The notes: generated from the letters alone by a model not told the origin. DNA of 64,000 bases from Syngnathus acus (GCF_901709675.1 NC_051100.1:11132786-11196785); one strand, 5' to 3'. Counted from the stretch's first letter, positions 35,481-50,200 are shown. Translations and numbers: made by a program.

Positions 35481-38218
35481 CTCTTGTAAATGCTTTCTTC
35501 ACTAAATATGAATTTTTTAGTCTGGCACATCAAGGCGCTCAATTGCTTCTTCCAATTCGTTCCCATGTTCTCCAAGTTTCTGTCAATCTGATCTAAGTTA
35601 ATGTTTGCAACATTCCCGATGAACCCACGAAAATATTTTCATGAAAAGTCATTTTGTGAATTTCGCATCACACAAGGACACAAGACAACAGAAGGTGTAT
35701 TGCAAAACCAATGCATTTTATTTTTTTATCCTTTCAAGGTCGATTTTGAGTCTGTTTTGTTCCTTTCTTGAAAGACATCTGAAACATTTGCGCCGTTCTC
35801 TATCGCCTCTAAAAGACCTCGAATCACCAAAGTGCTAGAATTATTATTACATTTCAATGGCTTCACTCTGTTAGTAAGAATTGTACATCAAAAAGTCCGC
35901 TCGGGTGAAAACACATATGAAACAAAATCGATAGTTCAACCGTATCAAAGGATCATCGAGCCCCTGATAGATTTTAAGGGGAGCAAGGGGATGTGTACCC
36001 CCCCCCCCCCCCAAAGAAAGTCACATAGTTTTAATGTCCACAGAGTTGGCATCAGCATACTGATACTGAGCACATTGACCTAATGAAAACCAACACACGA
36101 GTGATGAAAATGATTCTAAAGGACACTGCATTAAACCTGCCTAAAACCACACGGCGTTAACATTTATTCGATGCTTAAACTGCTTCTATTGACCATCCAG
36201 TGTTTTTTTTCCTCCAAGATGCTAGTCAAAATGATCTGTACTTGTGAGTGGATTTCAAATCAAGTCTCAACCCGTCACCATAAAAAGATGAATAATGGAA
36301 AAATGAATGCCCCTTTTTAGTCATTTGACACCACACAGCATTTGTGAGACGACACGGTGGAAACAGTGCACGGAGACTCTTGACACCTTCTAGCCGATAA
36401 CGCACGATACACGGTTACAGTGTTGTACAGCGAGCCAGCCTACTAGCGCTTACATTTGCAGTTAGTACGCTCTCGAGATGCCCCTCCAGTTTTACACACA
36501 CACTCACACACATTTTTCACCATTCAAAAAAAAAACAATTCCTGAATTCTATGCTTGTCCATTTTCAAATATAAAACCAGTGACAAACATTTGGGCTATA
36601 CGTGTACACACAGATAAAAGGGCCTTTTTTTCTTAATACGGTGCTTTTGCAAACTTGTAAAAATTGTACTTAAAATAATGTGACCGGCATGCTTGAAAAT
36701 ACTCTTGAAAGGCTGCGGGATTAGATCCCCACTTTGGGAATGACCCAACACAAATTTTCTGGAAACGTCCTCACGTTAAAATCAAACCAGTGTGCGTACA
36801 AACGTTATACCCGATCTAGTAGATCTTCTATTTTTTTTTAAATTTTTATTCATTTTTTACAAGAACCTGTTACACTCACAACTTTGGAAAGTGGAACTGC
36901 TTCAGTGGATTACCAAAGCACTTGAAAAGACCCCACACCCCAATGTGACCAAATTCCGCCCTAGCAGAAGCTTATTAAGAATTGTACACATTCTGACTCT
37001 ATATACAGAAAAATGTATTTTTTTTTTTTTTTAAAAAAAGGAAGAAAATATGTCCCAAAACATCCTGACAAGAGCGGGTTCAAGAAGAAAAACTATAAGG
37101 CCAGTGCTGAACATGTTGAAGATTGGCTGACGTGTTCCATTAGATCGCAGTCGTGCTGTGTTGTGTCTTCATATTTCCGATTGTGCCGTCTTTGGTCAAC
37201 GGTTGCACCTACGTGTGTGTGTGTGTGTGTGGATGTGAGCGAAGGAGCCCCCCCTCCCCCCTGAGAGGCCTTTCCCCGAAAGTCCTAACAGGAGGCGGAA
37301 TCCTCGACAGCCGGTCCCGCGGACCGAGGGTTCACCCCCCACTCTCGGGCCCTTTGATTGACGGGAAGTTGGAGGAGTTTGTTCATGCTCATGCGTTGTA
37401 GGGTCAAGAGGGGCATTGGGCTCCTCTTGCCATGTGAAGTCCCGTCGGTGGAAGTTGATGCTGGCAGGACTCTTGGACTCAAATCCTCAAACTGGAACAC
37501 CTCAGCCCTCAGGTATGTCCTGTTCCCAGGCTTGTGGACTATGATCCTGGATGGCTGTGGACACAAAACAGGACATGCAGTTAAAGCTTTTAGGAAATCA
37601 ACAAAAGTGACAAATTCAGCTGCCTGGTTTCAACCCCCCAGCTAAAATCATGGTAGCACCCGATGCTCAGTGGGTGTGCTGCTTTTCTTGACTGGCAGTA
37701 CCGTGTAGCATACGGCCGAACAGCAGTGGGGCTTAACAGTGAGGCTGCCGGGCTAACAACTCTTTTTGGAAATGACACACTGCTCTGAGTCAGGGATTTG
37801 GTAGACAAAGACAGAGGCGCAGGTGACGCCGTTCAACATTGCTCATCAGCGCTTTGTCACCCATGACCATTGCAAACAAAACCCTGCTTGCCCTCTCCCC
37901 TAAAAAAATGCTCAGACATGGCTAAGCCTTTTGCACAGATAAGAGCGAATATGTGGGCGAGGATGCGGTGCCATGGCGGCGGGAGGGGGGGTGGGGGGCA
38001 CTGTAATTCCTCAAATATTTGCCTCCACTCTAATCGATGCAGTCTCGGTTAATCGCGGCTTGTGTCCACCGCTTGAACAAACGACTCGTTCGAAATAACC
38101 TTAATAAACAAACATGTCAACCGCGTGAACAAATGGCTCACCTCGAATAAATTAACTATGACTCAAATAATCAGACATAGAGCAACTGTACCTGGTAGCA
38201 AGGACAACCATCCGTCCC
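35480..38218 (-). other. Probable ank3 3' UTR
   Basis: Downstream of the ank3 stop at 38219 only one credible exon-like stretch was seen (37285-37557, listed separately). Minus-strand AATAAA signals are possible at 36845-36850 and near 35720. The region has C-, A- and T-homopolymers and a (GT)n run at about 37215-37231. A long 3' UTR would be in keeping with ankyrin-G transcripts, but its end is not determined. Confidence 0.45.
37285..37557 (-). CDS. Possible alternative 3'-terminal exon of ank3
   Basis: A minus-strand frame starts right after an excellent acceptor (pyrimidine-rich tract ending TGTCCACAG) and encodes 90 residues to a stop at 37285. It begins PSRIIVHKPGNRTYLRAEVF and continues QFEDLSPRVLPAST. 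Its phase-0 entry matches the phase-0 end of the ank3 exon 38590-38685, so the two could be joined, skipping the usual terminal exon. I recognise no homologue. It could equally be a chance frame in the 3' UTR. Confidence 0.35.
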   Translation of the reverse strand, partial: QPSRIIVHKPGNRTYLRAEVFQFEDLSPRVLPASTSTDGTSHGKRSPMPLLTLQRMSMNKLLQLPVNQRAREWGVNPRSAGPAVEDSASC

Positions 38219-41200
38219 CTAGGAATGAAACTTTTTATCTCCGGGCCTCTTGTCGTCCATCCGTCTGCTATTCCTCGACGCTCCGTCTTTCTGCAAGGAC
38301 ACACCGAAAGAAAGTTAGCAAGGTATTTTTTCATCATTAAACTGCGTCACAGGTGACGTCAAGCCAAGCACTGCAATCTGAAACCAGCAAATGTGAGTAG
38401 TCTTATAGTTTCACACCAAAACCGGGCCTAGATGAAGAAAAGTAAGCGGGATAGGAATTGGCTGGATATTGCGCTTTTGGTTGACGGTGGTGCACAACTT
38501 CAAATGCATTGTACGAAGCATCTCATGTTCAACCCAAAAGATCTGCATGCCACCAGCATTTTGCACCCAAGACGGGTTTCTCTGCCAACCTCAAGCCCGT
38601 CCTTCGGCAGGATGGGGCTTTTCTGAAGGTCCCTGTGGTTGTCTGTCGAGGAGCTAGAGAGCCGGCGGATGACCTTCCTGATGACCTGCTCGGTGTGTCA
38701 ACCAAAGAAAAAAAAAGAACCGATGGTTTCACAAAGCGCTTCTCTCCATGTAGCTGAACGGGTCAAGAATGTGAAAGGATGCGTTACTTTTCTACTGATG
38801 AAGTTACCGTCTTGGTCCAAGTAGTGTTCCTCGGTCACAGACTCGCCTGATATGTTTTTCGCTTCCTCGCCCTGCGAATGTTTGGTCATTAGCGCCATCA
38901 AAGAAGACATCGAAATATGGCAAACAAAAACCACCAGCACACCAAGAGGAAAGATTGAGCACTGCAACCTAACAAACTAGAAAGTCCCTTTGAAAAGTTC
39001 TCACAGCAAACTCAGCAAGATCCTGATGCCATGCGCGAGAGGCTTCACACTATCAGAAATGACACTCACTGCATCCAGATGAAGCGAGATGCCAGGACAG
39101 GCTTGGGAATGCAAAGAAGCTTTCCTATACTATTGAATCCACTCGCACCCAACGAGGCAGCCACTTGAAGCACCCAGAAAAAACCCCACTCCAGACTCAA
39201 GCCAACCCGAGCCATTTTGCCAGGCTCGCAGGGTACCTTTAAAATGAGCCTGCGTCGGAAGATTCTGGTGGTTACGGTATGTTCTTCCTCGGAACCGGAA
39301 TCTACACTAACCCGCTGCTGGAGAAGGCATATTTCAAACATCAGGACACAAATTCAAAAGAGAACAAAGTCAGGAAGAGAGAAAGAAGGTGGTTAGTTAG
39401 CCAAATGTTGATGCAACTTTAGAACTTGTACATTTTTCTTCCATAGGCAGATCTGCTCAAAGATCAAGTACATATTTTTGAGATCTTGGATGAACAGGGA
39501 AACAGTTGGAGTCACACTGCCTGTCACAAGTCACAGGAGGCTTCCATCCAGCCTTCAAATAGTGATTGGGCACTCGCGACCAGCAGTGTAAATTGAGGCC
39601 GAAACTCGCGTCCGAGAAACCTTTCTTCCAATCAGTTTGTCACAATTACCTGGACTTTCTTCTCGGACACCAGCGTTCCCTCTTCTTTTCTGCCATTCAT
39701 CGACTCGGATGAGCCGCCCTGAGGTGAGCTTTTGGAGTTGTCGCCGTTCTGCCGGGACCTCCCTGATTCGCCTCTGGACGAGGAAGTGACGGAATCGCTG
39801 GAGTTCTCGTGGCTGCTGAGAGACGGACAATTAGGACGGATGTTTTTTTGAGTTTCACGAATTTCAACAACGGGATAACTCGCACCTTTCCCGCCTGTCC
39901 AGCAGATCCGAGCTGCGTCCCGGCGTCGGTGGCTCCGCATTGACGCTGGATGAGTCACTCTGCCAACCTGAAAGCGAGCACACATCTTTTTCTGGCTGTT
40001 CGGCACGATTGAGAAGCTTCAGATCTCTGGCTGCCTCGGCAGTCGTCTCCTGGTCCTCCTCCGTCTCCTCTGAGCCTTCTTCAGTCTTCACTGCCTTGAG
40101 ATCCGAGATCTCTTGATTTTCTCCGCCATCCTCCTCAGTGGGCTGATGTTCCCAAAGGGCCTCAGCCCATTCGTGAACAGTCAAGTCACTTGGTTGGCAA
40201 GTGCCTCTGTCTTCACCTTGCAGTACTTGTTCAGCAACTTTTGTTCTGTCCTCACGGTGGACCAGTTCTTCACTCTTCTCGGTTGTTTCATCAACACCCT
40301 CTTTGTAAGTCTCAGCCTCTATTTCATCTCCCCCAAATCCACCTCCCAGCACATTAATTTTCATTTCTGCTTCTCCCTTTTGTCCTGTGAAAATATTCTT
40401 CCTCGCCTCCAGCTGACACCTATCTTTTGTCACTATCCCACATTTTTTCTCCACGTTTTTAATCAAATCCTCCTCCACCCACCTTTGCACAAATACCTTT
40501 CCCACTGCCGCAATTGTCTCATGAACCTTTTCTTTTGAGACTTCCTTTTCACGTCCTTCAACACACATGTCCACTTGGACCACATCTTCATTTTCCATTT
40601 GTGCTCTGTCGGGTGTTGAAGGAGTTGCAGACGATGCAGACGAGACTGAAGAGGATGATGTGGAGTAGGCCATGCTGACGTCTAACTCGCACATTGCCGG
40701 GACGGCACGTGACTTGGGCTTGCGGGTCGGCTCCATTTCTCGATAAGATCTGTCCTCCTCCTCGCTCAAAAGCAGCTGGTCATTCAGGGCGATGTGGGGC
40801 TTTCGCACCTTGGACGGAATGGGATCAGGGAGGTCAAAAGCTGAAAGGGACAGGGCAAGCTGACACGGTCTAAGGGGACTCTCGGGTGGGCTTCCAGCTT
40901 TGATCTCTGGGCTCCAGTGCGGGGGCTGAGACTGGGAGTCTGTCGGCCAAAGGGAGTCGGGTTGCGGGTAATGGTGATGCTGGTGGTGCACAGGGGAAGG
41001 GTCGGGTGTGATGGGGAGTTCGGGCACCAGGAAATGTGGGTCGGAGTGCAGGACGGCGGGGGAATGCAACTCGGCTAGAATGCTCTGATAATCTGTGGGT
41101 GACATGATGATGAATGTACACCAAAGCATGCTAAGAACCGAAAACATAGCAAAATGCATCCATCCATCCCACACCAAGGATAATGGCACTGAGGCTCAAG

Positions 41201-44200
41201 TGGGAGAGAGGTACCAGCACAGCAGACTTACGCAATATAATGTGTGAACTAAGTTGGAGTGTATACACATAAAGTACATCGACTGAATCTATGAAAGATG
41301 CTACATGCTCACATGTCAAACATGAGAGGTGAAATATAAAGCAGGGCTTCTCAAACATTTTGGTCCCTTACAGTGGAGAACCCCCTCATTATTCTAGCGC
41401 AAATTAAAAATAATCACAAATTCCCCTAATTGCCACAGGAATTAAAACAATTTTGACAATTCCCATGACAAAACTTATCGCTACGTAAATGTTGTCGGGA
41501 TAAAAAGTCATTCTTACGAGCATTAATTTATACTTCCCAAGATAAAGTTATATGAAAACTGCTCACGGAGTCCTGGGGGTACCCTTGTTTGAGAACCACT
41601 AATATATTGCTACATAAATATTTCCAATGAGGTAGGGTCAATGCGGGTGCGAGGGGAAGGTGGACAAGTGCAAGGGCATGCAGGGCAAGGAGAGTGGGAG
41701 CGGAGAGGCGGGGACAGGGGATTTGGGCTTGTGCAACGAGACCCACAGGAGGACACAGCGGGCAAGAAGAGAGGGGAGACAGGGCAAGAGGAAACGGCCG
41801 AATCACTTGGCGAGCGGACAATGGAGGGTGACGCATGATCCGGTAGAGCGGGTGCAAGGTTGAGGAGAGCGGGTGTGCTCGAAAGTCCGGAGACGCTAGG
41901 TGCACCGCAGGTGAGCTCGGAGGTGCTTTGGGATAATTCATCGACTGCTGGTTCTGTTGGAGCAGGGGAGGTTGGGGGAGACGATGGTACAAATGAAGGC
42001 GCTGGGGAGGTGATGAGTGGGATCGGGGAGGGTGGATGCGGTGAGAAAGGGAAAGAAGGGGATCGGCGTGGATCAGCAGGGTTGAGGCATCTAAGAGGTG
42101 GGGGTATAAAGCTGAAGTGTTTTTCCACTCGTGAAGGGGGTGCCAAGTCTTTGAGCGCAATGGAGAACTCGTAACTAGGAGAGCGGCGTGGGGTCAAGGG
42201 TCGAGGTGTGAGGGGAGGGGACGGGATGGATTGCTCCGCGTGCAGGATGAAAGCGGGACTGCTCGGAATCAAAGGAATAATCACACACACTGAGGGGCGG
42301 GCGTGGATTGAGACAAAAAATAAAACAGGAGAGAATGAAAAATGAAAGTCAGTGTTGATGTTAAACACAAAACAGGAAAATGAATAGTGTGACTTTGGCA
42401 GAGGGGTGGCTCTTAAAGCATTAAGAGCTTTTATGTGCTGTTATCAGCAGTGGGTGCTGCTGAGGGGGAAGTGATGGGAGGCAGGAGGAACGGGAAGAGA
42501 AGCTCATCTATCCAAGGAAGGCTCAGAGGAACTGGAGGGGCCCGAGGAGAACTAAACTGAATAACACAGTCACATAATCCACCTTTAGCTTAGCCATGGG
42601 GAAAATATTTGTGTACTATCTTAACGCATGCACTTCAAACAGGATACTCCTGTCAAGATTGGTCATTCGTGACAACTGGCACACTGTAGCCATGTAGCCA
42701 ATCTTGATTTAGTCAAAAAACAGTCCTGCTAGCAGACACGTGTTATTAAAATGTTTCTGGAGAACAGTCGGAGCCAGTTGTCCAACGTTGTTTCAACAGC
42801 TCTAGATATGGACGGAATTAAATATTGGCACTATGGACATGATTCATGCAAAGTGGGCCAAGCAAAAACAAAAACAACAACAACATGGTAGCAGGAAGAG
42901 GTAATAGGTCAGCTAATCAGAGCTAAACTTTACCATCAGCCTGATCCCGGAAAACCGCATGATCATCGGCAAAGCATCTCGTGCCAGAAATGTTACCATA
43001 GTCAAAAATTGGGCCCTCCAGTAAAGTCACAATATCCATCCGGTTGACTTTGGTCAGCACGGCCGTCAAGGCGTCGGCTGAAATGACATACGAACCAATT
43101 TCAGTCAACATGATACAAATTAATAGGAGGTAAATATTTTAAGATATTAATACATGGAGTCTTACTTGTGGCGTTTTTCCCTTCTCGACTGACCCATTTC
43201 TTTAATAGCATAAAGCTTTGTGCTGTCAGCGAGTTTGGGTTCTCCAATCTAATGTGGTTGATCTCATCTACTGTGAAGTTCATCTCCCGAGCCAGCTCTG
43301 TGACGAGACACACAAATTGAGCCTTTAAGAAGCAGCACATGAACATTTGTATGGTACAGAAGTATCTGATCTGAAGTATCTGATCGGAACCACGCCGCAA
43401 GTTCCTCACCGGTCCAGCTGAGTCCCAGGTGATCTGCTACAATGGCCATACGCAAATCTGTCCGCTCACAAGGACTTTGGGGACCTGAAGAGACAGTCGA
43501 CAATCACGAGTTAACACTTGGCATATTCCTGTCCTCGTATAATAAGAGAAATAAACACATGTTTCCTTTTCTGGCCACTTTTTTATTTTCCAATTCAAGA
43601 TATCTGGATTGCAATTGCAATTCTTCCAAAAATTCAATTAAGTCTTTAAATAAAATAGTTTCAATTGTTCTTTGACATGATGGCAAGAAAAGGCATTTCC
43701 TACTACATGTGGTGGTCTACGGCTAATTATGCCATGTAACCTTTTAGCAAGCATTATGTGTCATGAGAACCACACAAAACAAAGCATACCACAACTCCCG
43801 AGTTCTAAAAATCGAGGGTGGCTCGTTCTCGGTATCTAAATGGTCAACATGCGCTATGTGGTGTTCTTTACAAAAACTACCGTGACATATGAAAAATTTC
43901 TGAGACTACAAGCATAACTACGACAACTTTGCCCTGAACAGAGACAAACCAGGGATTGCCAAACAGGTTGTGACAGTCACTACAACTGGCTTGCTACTCT
44001 ACTGCACAGGGCACACAGGATTGGGTGGGGGAGGGGGGTACAGGGGGATAGGAATCTTGAAACAGAGACGATACACGACACAGTACATCAATGAAGATGG
44101 ATCAATGATAGCTACCGTTCTAAGCCAACACACGCTACAGGCATTCCAGTCAATCAAGTCAATGACCACAACATGTCATGCAACGTTAAGTGAAATAGGT

Positions 44201-47200
44201 CAAGATATAAAATGTATTTGATAGTGTGAAAGTTTTACAAACTAGGCTTGATCTCTGCGATGGGAGGTGTTCGAGACCCTGCGAGTCCCTGACTGCCCTC
44301 CTTCCCACCAGTCCGCCTACTCCTCCTGCTCCTCTGACTGCCAGAGGCCCTGTCCGTCGCCGCCACCTTTGCCCCTACGGACGGGGCCCCGGCCTCAGCC
44401 CTGGAACCTCTACCGGACCTGGACGAGTGGGAGGGCTGGGAAGGTTGAGAAGGCTGCGAGGTGTCTGACAGGGAGGTGCTCCGGGAGGTGCTGTCTTCCT
44501 CCAACTGCTCTGTCTGCTTCTTTTTCTCCTCGTCTGACAGGCGGTCCACCAACTTTATCGTCTCTCCGCTAATGTCTTTAAAGTATTCAATGGTGCGTTT
44601 ACAAACCTCGCTAGGGTTCTCCCGTTTCTCCTGCCTAGACGTTCCCTCACCTGATGCCTTTCTGAGCTGATTCCTATCCTTCAGTGGTAACCTCGAGGGC
44701 AACTTTATGGCTGCTCTTTCACTAGCCAATGGCCTTGTTGGCCGCGAGGTAACCCTAACTGAATGTGATGAGCTAGCTGCGGTTGTGGAGCTGCCCTTTT
44801 TAATGTCCTTGACTGGTATTCTAGACCTTGGTTCTACTTTGGCAATGGCTGGCTCTCCTCTTTTCTTGGTCTCAATTTTCACTGTTTGTTTGGGCTTCTG
44901 CTTGCCTATGGCTGTTCCCTGGGTGTGAATCGACCGCCCTGACGCTTTTACTGGAAGCCTGGACCTGGGCACTTTCACTTCACTGTCTTTAACTGGTATA
45001 CTTTGCTGCTGCACTTGACTGCTCTGACCTATTTCTACTTTCTCATCTAATTCCCTACAACACAGTGTTTCTATCCTGCTGGCCTTCTGAAGTGTGGGCT
45101 CAGAGGAGGACTGCAGATTGAACACCACACTGCCACACTGAATGTAGTTGGCCTGAATACTGGAGGACTCAAGGTTATTATTGTTGTTGCAGTTCTCAGA
45201 GGGGTAATCTCTTCTCTCTGATGTGGCCTCTGTGTCTTTGCTAGATTGGCCTTCTGTACTCTGAGCCTCTATACTGATATATTCTGGCACCATCTGGCTC
45301 TCTGATATCTCAGCTTTAAAATCAGTCAGATCCCCTGAGTCTTTTTTCACAGTTATAGAGGCAGCTATGCCCATCTTAATCGGGGTGCGTAATTTGGGAT
45401 CAACCTTGGAGGCTGTGATTGTGCATGAGGAGGCGGTCTCAGCTATGGCTTCACAGGTGGGTACTTCAGTACCAGCATAGCCAGTATCACTGCCAGGGTG
45501 CAAAGGGTTGCATGTCGCTGTTGCTGCTGTTGCTGCTGCTGCTGGTGGTGTGTTGCTGCCTGTGGTTGTGTCTACAATTTTCACCTTCCCCTCTACTGTG
45601 GCCCTCTCCCCTGTATTTGATTGAGAGGAAATTACACCAAGGATCTTGCCCCCTCTCCCCCTTTCCCCTGTTAGAGGGTCAGAGGAATGCTCACCAATCT
45701 GAAAAAACTGAAGCCTTTCTTCAACAAAGTCCCGCTTGCTCATGTCAATAGCACCACTGCGGGTCATCTCAAACATCTTCCCTTCGTGGAAAGGGAAGGG
45801 GTTAGGCTCACTAGTTGGTGTACTCTCATCAGTCGGTGTTCGAGCAGGGGTTGTGTCGGGTGTTGTAGCCTGTGATTTGTCCTCCACACATAAACCAAAG
45901 GGCTTGGGATCTTCGTCTTTGGTTTTGGAGTCATAAACTCCATCGTGATCGCTCCCTTTGGTGGACCAGGGGTCAAAGTCGAGGCCTTTTGTGGCTACCG
46001 TTTTAAAGGTTGAGTTGAGCTCCTCTTCAAGTTGGTAGCCAAAGTACTGATCTGCGAAGGTCTGCCTTTCTGGATGTCTGCCTTCAAGGGTGTAATCTAT
46101 TTCTTGCCCACTGCTTTTTGTCGAAGACGGATTGGTTTTCCCATCCTCACACTTCTCTTCCTCAATCACTTCCAGCTTAGACTGACCAAAGGAGCGATCA
46201 GCTGCTTTTCCATCATTGGATAGACCGGATGTTTTTGGCTCCTCACTCAGTCCGTCGTCTTCATCCTGAAAATCATAACCATCTAATGAGTCAATCTCAG
46301 TGGCATCTGTGTCATGGGAAAATTCAGCAGTGGTTGCAATGGAGCAGTCAGTGATGGATTGGTCATTCCCATTATGTTCTAAGTCGGCTTCTTCCCCCTT
46401 CACGACACCATTGACCCCAGCCTCCTTATTTCCATTCTTCTCCGATTTGCGTTGTTTTGAGCGTTTCTCTCCCTCCTCTTTCATTTTGAAGGTGTACTTT
46501 TTGACAGGGATGGGATGGAATACAGATTCGTCATCACTGGAGTCACTGTTATCAGCTCCGGGAGGAATGGGAGATGGAGGCTGGACCCTGATGACTGGCT
46601 CAGCTAAGAAGTGTTTGTCATGCTCCTCCTGGAGGTTTACTTCCATCATTTCCGTCTCCGTCTCGGAGGATGCGCAAGACTTTCTTTTCTCAGGCTCTGA
46701 CTGCTCCGTGTCCAAAGGAGGTGGTGGTGGAAACTCTATATATGGAACTCCCTTCTCCCCTTTTAACTTCTGTTTCTCTGCTTCCTGTTTCTTGCTGTGA
46801 TTCTCTGGAGCTGCTTGCTTAGATTTTTCCCTTGCTGGCTCTCTGTAGATGAAGGTCTTGCCGTCTTCCTCTTCCGACTCCTCTGGGATTGGACATGGCA
46901 TGCCAGCCGTGGAGCCAATCACAGAGTCAGGCATTCTTGAGTTCAGGCTAACATCCTCTGAGCTTGGCGCCTCGGGAGTAACGGGCCTCTTTCCACAGCT
47001 GTCTATTAACGTCACTTGTTCTAGAGTGTCATCTTCTGGACTACCTTGAGGAGACTCCTTTTGTTTGACAGTGTAAAATGTTCCCCTGGTCTCATGTACT
47101 GTCCTACTCTCATGGCTTACAATTTTTTTGTAAGTTCCGAGCTGCCCAGTAGCCGTTTCTTTCTCGTACTGTTTGCCTACTTGAATGCTGACATACACAG

Positions 47201-50200
47201 GTAGGGGTTTGATATCTTTGAAACCTTCTGCGACAATTGCAGGAGTTCCATGATCCAAATACTCTATTTGGTCACTGTCAACACCGTTACAAGTGATATT
47301 TGACTGGCTACAGTCTGAGTCCGTGGATTTCCCTGACGATCCGCAAGTAGATTTGTTAGACTCAAAGCTACCATGTATCGGGTTTCGAACTAGAACGGGC
47401 GTGCGAGAGCCTTCTTTCTCATGTGTTTCAACAGAGGGATCTAATTTTAAAGATTGGGATCTGCGATTTTCTGAAAGATTAGAGGACTTTCTTACAGGAA
47501 TTTGTGATTCCGAGTTTTTTTTTAGACCGTCATTGCTATTTGGACTCTCTCGTACAACAAATTCAGTGTAAATAATTTTCTTGGTGGTTTCTTGCCTTTG
47601 TGAATCACTATTGTTGTCATCTTTTTGAGAATCACGAACTAATGTTGGTGATAATTTGGGGGATTGGGGTTTATAGTTACCATAGCCTTGGTTCTCCCAT
47701 GTTTTGAATAACTTCTGATCTTCCTGATTTTTCCCACAGGACTGATGCACGGGTGAACACTTGGACTCACTGTCTTGAACTTTTCTCTGGCTTAATGGAC
47801 TCTCTGGTGTTTTGGGAATGTTAGAACCACCAAATACCTGGTAGACAGGGAGCTTACTCTCGTGGAGCTTCCTTATGGGTTGATTAGAATTTTGGCGACC
47901 CTGAGAACCCCTATCTTGTCTTTGAGCCTCTTGTTCAAACTTAAGCCTCACCGCGCTTACTTTAGAAGAAGACATATGCAAAAGTTTTGAGCCTTCAATT
48001 TCCCCGTCTCCCTGCTTTCTAGAGTCTGAATCATTGTACTGCAGCAGTACTCTCCTCTCCGGACTACTAGGTAAACTGGCACATTTCCTATCATTGGAGC
48101 CAAACTTATCTCTTAGTCTTTCTCTGCTCCATTCTTCTCCACTAGCACCATTTCTATAAACTGATCGTTCTGGACTGCTTTGTGTGGAACTAGGTCCGGA
48201 TCGTGATTCCCTAAAGTCTGGTCTGCGAGATTTTCTCTCTGGAGAGGAGAGTTCATCATTGAGCTGCTCTGTCTTATCTCTGAAGAATTGTGATACCTCA
48301 CAGAGTTTTTCCTCTGCCTCTTTTACGGTTCTATCAACTCTCTCCTCATACATGAGTTGCTCTCTTTCCTTTCTCTCTGTCTCGTCTGCTGAGACGCGCA
48401 TCCAAATGGATTGCTTTGGGCTACCATGCTGAGAAGAGTGCTGCAAAAGTGTCATTGTGTCATAGGTATCATCAGCATTTGTCATTCTTCCTGACGTATC
48501 AAACACATTTCGTGACGAGCGAAAAATATATTCTGTTCTTGGGCCTACGGGCCTACCCTCATTTCGACTTCTGTCTGGTGAGGGGAAGTGAGACTTTTCC
48601 TCGGTGTCAGGAAGGGATTGGTCAAACTTTTCTGATAATAACATTTTCTCAGCAAAATTATAAGATTCTCCTCTTAACTCTGAGGATTCATCCTCATTGT
48701 ACTCCACGGATTGTTGGCTAAGCAGTTTCAAGGTCTTATACGACTCGTCTGCCATTAACTGGGCTGAACTAGGGCGACTATCATCGTGTGTCATGGTGTT
48801 GCTAAATTTGGAGGAGTCAAAATAGACAGGATGTTCGACAGTTTCCCTGTCGTCTGGTCTGTTTTCTGGGTAGTAATACATTTCATTGTCAGAATGGTTT
48901 TTAGTCTCTCTGATGATGACCTCTGTTGGTTCTGTTTTATTTCCCTTTTCAATGTGTACTTCAATTATTCTTTCAACCTTTGGTTTGATGTCTTCAGAGA
49001 CTCGCTGCGAGATTTCCTCCGATTTGTGCTCAAAGAGTCCCGCAAGCTCCCTAGAAGGATCCTTTCCTGATTGAAAGGCCTTCATTATGTCATGAACAGA
49101 CATAGTTTCCTCACACCTCTCTGATACGGCTTCACTGCCAGGTTTGTGGTACACCATCCTGGTGGTGGTCGTGATGTGAGTTTCCTCCTTCAACCGAATG
49201 CCTTTGCCCATCGGGTCCTCATCAGGGGCACCTTTAACTGAATAGCCCTTACTAAGCTCAGGGGTGGATGGAGGTTGATTGACATGTCCTTTCGACTCAG
49301 AATCAATATATCTGATGGGATTTCCCTCCACCATTGCCAGTTGTTTGTTATCCTCAGGGTGCTCATAGCTCCTGATAACATGAACAACTTCAGTCCTAGT
49401 CTCTGTGATTACCGGGGGAACGGGGATGTCCTGGAAAGGGGCCTTTGGGCCCATGCCTTCAGCACTCTGAGGGGCAGAAGGAGTCCTTTCACTTCTGGTC
49501 TCAAAGCCACTGTCTGAGAGGGGGCTCTTATCCTGTTCATGATATAAATCATCCGTGGGTTCCAGCACTGTGTCCGTTCCAAAAAGAGCATCAGCCACTT
49601 TAGCTGGTTCTCTGTCTGAAGGGGGTGATCGCATGTTTGTTGGAGGCATTTTGAGCTTTTGTTCTTGAACTGCAATGGCGGGTTTTAGAACACGTTTTTG
49701 CTTTTCCCTGCCATCCGCTTCTCTCTTGCCTTCATCTGTTGTATGTTTTGTGTCGTGCATTTTGGAGAAAGAACTGCTACCAACATCATTGGCTAAATAG
49801 TCCACAACCTTCGAAAGGTTGAAGTCTCTATCTTGAATTGTTTTTGCTTTTGCTTGAGGAACCACTGTCTCATATCTTGGGGGATAGCTCCAGTTGCTTG
49901 GCGGCTGTTCAACAGGTACTTTTGAGAAGTGTATGTCATCTAAGGTCCCCCTTGCCATAGGCTCGTTGGCCGCGTCTTTAGTCAGGATTTCACTCACTTT
50001 TACCAGATCTTGCTTGACTTTCTCCACAATCCGGTATGGCTCTTCATCGTCTACTTTCACCGCAGAACCAGACTGAAATCCTTTACTTGTATTAGAGTTC
50101 GGATCAGTCTGCAAAATGGCTGACATTCGTATTAAGTCCTCTTTCATATCCGCAACATCTTTCAGAATTTCTTGGCTGGATGACAACGGGGATGTCACGT

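Noticed and set aside
41641-42174. Plus-strand Gly-rich frames
   Set aside because: Reverse of the Pro/Ser-rich candidate exon at 41610-42289; Gly/Arg-rich composition is simply its complement.
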